In this document: piece after piece, positions 60,253-64,000 of the stretch
Layout of the letters: each line of letters begins with the position of its first letter
Position numbering within the stretch: the stretch's first letter is position 1
NCBI GenBank assembly: GCA_016286365.1
Contig: JAEESN010000001.1
Span: forward strand, 248,001-312,000
DNA: 64,000 nucleotides
Direction of reading: 5' to 3'
Source: Treponema sp.
GTDB taxonomy: Bacteria > Spirochaetota > Spirochaetia > Treponematales > Treponemataceae
The notes under the pieces: model-generated
Told to the model about the DNA's origin: nothing
Seen by the model: only the letters and a program-made list of their open reading frames with translations
Database searches by the model: none
Position numbers and translations under genes: made by a program

Positions 60253-60324
60253 TACCTATTGACATAATAGGTAATAGACTGTATATTCTCATTATCAAGT
60301 AAATACCTATTAGTTTAGTAGGTA
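60253..60324 (+). promoter_or_regulatory. promoter with two palindromic operators
   Basis: TTGACA (60259-60264), 17-bp spacer, TATATT (60282-60287). TACCTATTgacatAATAGGTA (60253-60273) covers the -35, and TACCTATTagttTAGTAGGTA (60304-60324) lies just after the start point. Both arms share TACCTATT, so one dimeric repressor probably binds both. Regions 60159-60252 and 60436-60532 hold no gene. Confidence 0.75.
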
Positions 60325-60357
60325 ACTAATTTACAACCACATAACAAGGAGGCATAT

Positions 60358-60435
60358 ATGAAAATTTTCTTTCAAAAATTAGTTCGTGAAAATTTCCGAA
60401 ACGGAGTCATGTGCCTCTGTTGTCTCTCCGACTAA
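60358..60435 (+). CDS. Cys-rich leader peptide (25 aa)
   Basis: ACAAGGAGGCATAT precedes an ATG that opens 25 codons, beginning MKIFFQKLVRENF and ending MCLCCLSD then TAA. Three cysteine codons fall in four positions, just before the stop, the design of amino-acid-sensing leader peptides. The Cys stretch (TGCCTCTGTTG) is also complementary to the leader's own ribosome site (ACAAGGAGGCA), and GACCTCC further on is another possible partner. The peptide probably senses cysteine (charged tRNA) for the transporter operon 100 bp downstream. Confidence 0.65.
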   Translation: MKIFFQKLVRENFRNGVMCLCCLSD

Positions 60436-60532
60436 GCTGAAAGACCTCCAGCTATAAAACTTAATCAAACAAATAATAATCACAAAAAAAATCTGCAGGA
60501 AAAATAGTATGCAGAAAACATAAGGAGTAATT

Positions 60533-61519
60533 ATGTCTGAAAAAAGAGACTTAGTATTTAATGCTTTTAATAACAAACCTGTTGACCGTGTACCGGTTGG
60601 ATTCTGGTTTCATTACACACCGAACGAAATTCTTTCGGCTTATGATCATCCTGAATACCGTGACCTCAACATCAACGGACACAAAAACTTTGTAAAATCA
60701 TTCAAGCCTGATTTTGTAAAGCTTATGAGCGACGGATATTTCTTTGAACCGGAAACTGCAAAGCTTATCTCAAAAGCAAAAAAGGCTTCTGATTTAAGAA
60801 AGCTTGAACCTATTGCTGCAAACGATAAATGGATTAAAGACCAGGTATCGCTTGTAAAAAAACTTACTTCTTCTTTTGGAAACGAAGTTGCAACTTTCTA
60901 CAATGTCTTTGCACCAGCAACAGCATTCAAATGGTCAGCAGGAGGAGACAAAAAACTTGCAGCTTTCATTAAAGAAGATAAGGAAGCTGTAATCTATGCT
61001 CTTTCTGTAATAGCACAGAACACAGCAATTCTTGCACGCGAAGTAATCAAAACTGGAAAAGCCGATGGTATATACCTCAGCGTTCAGCAGATTCAGGATA
61101 TAAGCGTTGGTCCGGATCTTTATGCAGAAGTAATCACTCCATCTGAGCTTTCTGTACTCGTTTCTGCAAATGCAGCCGGAGGAACAAACATTCTCCACAT
61201 CTGCGGATACGAAGGTGCAAAAAACAACCTGGCAATTTTCAAAAACTATCCTGCAAAGGTAATCAACTTTGCTTCTGTTGTTGAAGGAATCTCCCTTAAA
61301 AAAGGTAAGGATATCTTTGGCGGAAAAGCAGTTATCGGTGGTTTTGAAAATACTAAGAAGGGTCTTCTTTACACAGGTTCAAAAGAAGATGTTCAGAAAG
61401 AAACTAAACGACTTATCAAAGAAGCCGGAAAGACAGGAATCATTCTTGGAGCCGATTGTACAGTTCCAAAGGATATCAGCTTTGACCGCTTTGAATGGGT
61501 TCGTGAAGCAGCAAAATAA
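60533..61519 (+). CDS. uroporphyrinogen decarboxylase-family protein
   Basis: 328 aa with the UroD/MtaA-type TIM barrel: KRDLVFNAFNNKPVDRVPVG then FWFHYT, PDFVKLMSDGYFF, ILHICGYEGAKNNLAIFKNY, GISLKKGKDIFGGKAVIGGF, GIILGADCTVPKDISFDRF. No other tetrapyrrole genes are near, and CmuA/MtaA-type relatives act in methyl or sulfur transfer, so a corrinoid or sulfur-compound role is more likely than heme synthesis. The HxCxx zinc motif of methyltransferases is partly matched by HICGYEG. TAAGGAGTAATT precedes the ATG. It is first in the transporter operon. Confidence 0.8.
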   Translation: MSEKRDLVFNAFNNKPVDRVPVGFWFHYTPNEILSAYDHPEYRDLNINGHKNFVKSFKPDFVKLMSDGYFFEPETAKLISKAKKASDLRKLEPIAANDKWIKDQVSLVKKLTSSFGNEVATFYNVFAPATAFKWSAGGDKKLAAFIKEDKEAVIYALSVIAQNTAILAREVIKTGKADGIYLSVQQIQDISVGPDLYAEVITPSELSVLVSANAAGGTNILHICGYEGAKNNLAIFKNYPAKVINFASVVEGISLKKGKDIFGGKAVIGGFENTKKGLLYTGSKEDVQKETKRLIKEAGKTGIILGADCTVPKDISFDRFEWVREAAK

Positions 61520-61568
61520 AAACAAACAAATAAATTAATCTGAGGCAGAAGCCTTAAAGGAGTAAAAT

Positions 61569-62402
61569 ATGAAATTAAACAAATCAGTAATCTTAATAGC
61601 AGGAATCTTAGCAGGAGTATCACTTTTCGGATGCTCTAAAAAATCAGAAGAAGGAAAAGTAACAAAAGTACGTGTTGCTCACACAAACTACTATGTTCCT
61701 TATGACTTTGTAAATGACAAGGGTGAATCAGACGGATTCGAAGTTGCAGTTCTTAAAGAAGTTGATAAGCTTCTTCCTGAATACGAATTTGAATACACAC
61801 CTACTTCAGATGATGATCTTCTTATTGGAGTTCTTCAGGGTAAATATGATTTTGGTACAAAGGGTGTCTGGATTACAGAAGAAAGAAAAAAGAAGTATGT
61901 ATTCCCTAAAAATCCAATCGGTGCCAGCATCATCGGTATTGTAATCAGAAGTGAAACTGCAAACGAAATCCATGATCTTCCTTCTTTTGCAAAATACTCT
62001 GGAAAGCTTGTTCCGATCGGAGCTGCTAACGCACAGTACGCTGTAGTAGAAGATTACAACAGAGAACATCCTGATGCACAGATTGACCTTATTGCAGGTG
62101 ACCAGTTTGGTGCTTCTGACGGTTACGTATGGGTAAACGAAGGACGTTACGATGCATTCTTCGACATCAAGCTTTCTTTCCAGAACAACGTATTAAAAGA
62201 CGGTGCTCCATATGCAGAATACAAAGATAAGCTTACATACATTCCTTACAAGGGAATCCCAACATGGCCTATCTTCAACAACAAGAAACAGGAACTTGCT
62301 GATGCATACGACAAAGCAATTGAAAAGCTCATTGCCGACGGAACAGTTTCCCGCCTTGCAATTGAATACTTTGGCGAAGATGTATCTGCTTTGCTTAAAT
62401 AA
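61569..62402 (+). CDS. polar amino-acid ABC transporter substrate-binding lipoprotein
   Basis: 277 aa. Lipobox GVSLFGCSKK. Family 3 binding-protein blocks: NYYVPYDFVNDKGESDGFEV, GVLQGKYDFGTKGVWITEER, LIADGTVSRLAIEYFGED. Together with the Cys-rich leader peptide and UroD-like gene, cystine or another sulfur amino acid is a reasonable ligand, but this is inferred. AAAGGAGTAAAAT precedes the ATG. Confidence 0.9.
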   Translation: MKLNKSVILIAGILAGVSLFGCSKKSEEGKVTKVRVAHTNYYVPYDFVNDKGESDGFEVAVLKEVDKLLPEYEFEYTPTSDDDLLIGVLQGKYDFGTKGVWITEERKKKYVFPKNPIGASIIGIVIRSETANEIHDLPSFAKYSGKLVPIGAANAQYAVVEDYNREHPDAQIDLIAGDQFGASDGYVWVNEGRYDAFFDIKLSFQNNVLKDGAPYAEYKDKLTYIPYKGIPTWPIFNNKKQELADAYDKAIEKLIADGTVSRLAIEYFGEDVSALLK

Positions 62403-62453
62403 ATTATTGACGGGGACCTTTGATTAATTCAAAGAGCCCCAAGGAGGAAAGCC

Positions 62454-63161
62454 ATGGACAGACCTTTTTATCCGGAGAAAATAATTTCGATAATTCCAGA
62501 GTTACTTCCATACCTTGGAGTTACTTTTGAAATCATGCTTGGAACAATTATAACAGGTCTTTTCCTTGGCTTTTTTCTTGCCAGGGGAAGACTTTCAAAA
62601 AAGAAGGTACCACGGAAAATTGCGGACTTTATTGTAAATGCTTTCCGTTGTACTCCAGCTATCGTAATGCTGTTCGTAATCTTTTACGGCCTTCCAAATC
62701 TTTTCTGGGCCATCTTTAAGATTGATATAAATGAATGGTCAAAAGGATTTTATGTAATCACCGCACTCGGACTTTTGTTCAGTGCAAGCGCATCGGAGAT
62801 AATGCGTTCAAGCTATCTTGCCGTTCCAGCAGGACAGAGAGAAGCAGCACTTACTTCAGGACTTTCGGAGAGTCAGGCGTTTACAAGAATCATGCTTCCG
62901 CAGGCGTTTTTAGTTTCCCTGCCGAATCTTGGTAACAGCGTAATTGCTTTACTAAAGGAAGGTTCCCTCGCCTTTACAATCGGACTTGTAGACGTAATGG
63001 GAAAAGGAAACCTTTTTATAAGCATGAATTTTGGTGCCTTTGCAGCAGAAACTTACATTGCACTGGCAATCATTTACTGGGTTCTGACAATTGTTATAGA
63101 ACAGATTTTTAAGTTTGCCGAAAAGAAATTTTCTAAAGGCAGAAAGGCAGTTTCTAAATAA
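62454..63161 (+). CDS. polar amino-acid ABC transporter permease
   Basis: 235 aa, HisM/GlnP type. N-terminal VTFEIMLGTIITGLFLGFFL, then FIVNAFRCTPAIVMLFVIFY, and the EAA loop AGQREAALTSGLSESQAFTR then IMLPQAF. About five spans. CCAAGGAGGAAAGCC precedes the ATG. It pairs with the next permease as a heterodimer. Confidence 0.92.
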   Translation: MDRPFYPEKIISIIPELLPYLGVTFEIMLGTIITGLFLGFFLARGRLSKKKVPRKIADFIVNAFRCTPAIVMLFVIFYGLPNLFWAIFKIDINEWSKGFYVITALGLLFSASASEIMRSSYLAVPAGQREAALTSGLSESQAFTRIMLPQAFLVSLPNLGNSVIALLKEGSLAFTIGLVDVMGKGNLFISMNFGAFAAETYIALAIIYWVLTIVIEQIFKFAEKKFSKGRKAVSK

Positions 63162-63175
63162 CTGAAGGAGATAAT

Positions 63176-63919
63176 ATGTTTGATTTTGGATATCTTACAA
63201 GAACTTTTCTGCTTTTATGGAAGGCTGTTCCGACAACACTGATTATTACTGTTGTATCTCTTGCAATAGGAAGTGTTTTAGGATTTTTTATTGCACTTGC
63301 ACGTGTAAATAAAATAAAGGTTTTGAGCCAGCTAGGCAGGGCTTATGTTTCTGTTATAAGGGGAACACCGGTAGTACTTCAGATTTTAGTTGTTTATTCG
63401 ATTGTTCCGTCTCTTTTGAATGTAATGTTCAAAAATGCCGGAAGCGACATAAATATTTTCGAGATGAATCCTATTGTCTATGCCTTTGTTGTTTTTTCAC
63501 TCAACATGGCAGGAACTCTCTCGGAGGTTTTCCGTTCCGCTATCCTTACTGTAAACCAGGGACAGCTCGAAGCGGGATACACAAGCGGCTTAACCTTTGC
63601 ACAAACTTACAGAAGGATAATTATTCCTCAGGCTCTGACAGCAGCAATTCCAAACCTTTGTAATGCAACAGTCAACCTGATTAAAAATACATCACTTGCT
63701 TTTATGATGACAGTAAAAGACATTACTGCAGTAGCAAAAATTGAAGCATCGTACGGATATAATTACCTTGAATCATATCTTGATATATTTGTGATTTATG
63801 TAATTATCTGTTCGATTGTTCAGTTTTTGTTCAAGAAATGGGAGAAAAAGAGTTCTGTGTTCAAACATGGTGTCACAGAAGAAAAGAATGCAAAGCCCGT
63901 GGCGGCTGTTCTTAAATAG
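63176..63919 (+). CDS. polar amino-acid ABC transporter permease
   Basis: 247 aa, same family as its neighbour: VPTTLIITVVSLAIGSVLGF, YVSVIRGTPVVLQILVVYSI, the EAA loop NQGQLEAGYTSGLTFAQTYR then RIIIPQAL. It starts 14 bp after the first permease (GAAGGAGATAAT). Confidence 0.92.
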   Translation: MFDFGYLTRTFLLLWKAVPTTLIITVVSLAIGSVLGFFIALARVNKIKVLSQLGRAYVSVIRGTPVVLQILVVYSIVPSLLNVMFKNAGSDINIFEMNPIVYAFVVFSLNMAGTLSEVFRSAILTVNQGQLEAGYTSGLTFAQTYRRIIIPQALTAAIPNLCNATVNLIKNTSLAFMMTVKDITAVAKIEASYGYNYLESYLDIFVIYVIICSIVQFLFKKWEKKSSVFKHGVTEEKNAKPVAAVLK

Positions 63920-63945
63920 CAAACCTTACTACAGGAGGAACAAAT

Positions 63946-64000
63946 ATGTTAAAGATAACTAACGTACATAAATCATTTGGTAAAAACGAAATATTAAAGG
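63946..64000 (+). CDS. ABC transporter ATP-binding protein (5' end only)
   Basis: 18 codons visible: MLKITNVHKSFGKNEILK, the standard start of polar amino-acid transporter ATPases (family of GlnQ/TcyN). ACAGGAGGAACAAAT precedes the ATG. The gene runs out of the window. Confidence 0.85.
   Translation, partial: MLKITNVHKSFGKNEILK

Noticed and set aside
1-64000. tRNA, rRNA or other standard RNA genes
   Set aside because: No cloverleaf with the usual GTTCRA arm or rRNA-like segment was recognised by eye; a covariance search was not possible.

Overview
The window is AT-rich bacterial DNA that reads as a chromosomal segment of a spirochaete, most likely a host-associated (gut or rumen type) Treponema. 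The grounds are a chromosomal integron with the inverted intI/array layout known from Treponema denticola, many Treponema-style secreted SH3 and YARHG proteins and lipoproteins, and AT-rich codon use. The genus is an inference; the window has no rRNA or tRNA gene.

Layout. (1) 1-12.4 kb: mixed single genes (DinB-like, acetyltransferases, methyltransferase, VOC protein, GGDEF/EAL protein, secreted proteins), plus eight exact 95-bp tandem repeats at 3.2-3.95 kb, each holding a 12-bp-arm palindrome. (2) 12.4-17.3 kb: a tightly overlapping minus-strand block (phosphoesterase, broken methyltransferase, DinB-DUF3795 protein, RelE/Phd toxin-antitoxin, acetyltransferase, P-loop kinase). (3) 17.3-32.8 kb: a sedentary integron. 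intI lies at 31510-32700 (minus). The array lies 3' of intI, all genes on the minus strand, with 11 recognisable attC sites and one collapsed remnant. Cargo includes CatB-like and AAC(3)-like acetyltransferases, HicAB, HigBA, four SH3/YARHG secreted proteins and small membrane proteins. A covarying stem-loop opens each cassette, and a separate repeat family closes five of them. (4) 32.8-60.2 kb: a nitrogen/glutamine block: Amt-PII fusion, asparagine synthetase, GltB, a LuxR regulator, a large lipoprotein, GltD, a diguanylate cyclase, PurF, DapL, DapF, NadE, CarA and half of CarB. (5) 60.2-64 kb: an operon with two palindromic operators, a Cys-codon-rich leader peptide, a UroD-family protein and a polar amino-acid ABC transporter.

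How it fits together. Eight transcription units of block 4 (amt, asnB, gltB, gltD, purF, dapL, dapF, nadE-car) each have a good sigma70-type promoter. It is followed within about 10-20 nt by a terminator-like hairpin, and in seven of the eight the 5' arm opens with variants of GRCAAAGAGGTCGTAGA. This looks like a shared attenuation system for ammonia- and glutamine-linked metabolism, and I rate it the best candidate for an undescribed system here.

A second theme is a GC-rich palindromic element present three times. One copy is intergenic beside a methyltransferase and two are inserted in frame inside essential enzymes (gltB and carA), as Rickettsia palindromic elements do. Other oddities are in-frame TAA codons in two otherwise intact genes, apparently leaderless starts exactly 6 nt after the -10 box for intI and both integron toxins, and a CarB that ends at the midpoint of the normal protein. 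Several start codons were moved downstream from the longest reading frame using Shine-Dalgarno position; each case is noted.
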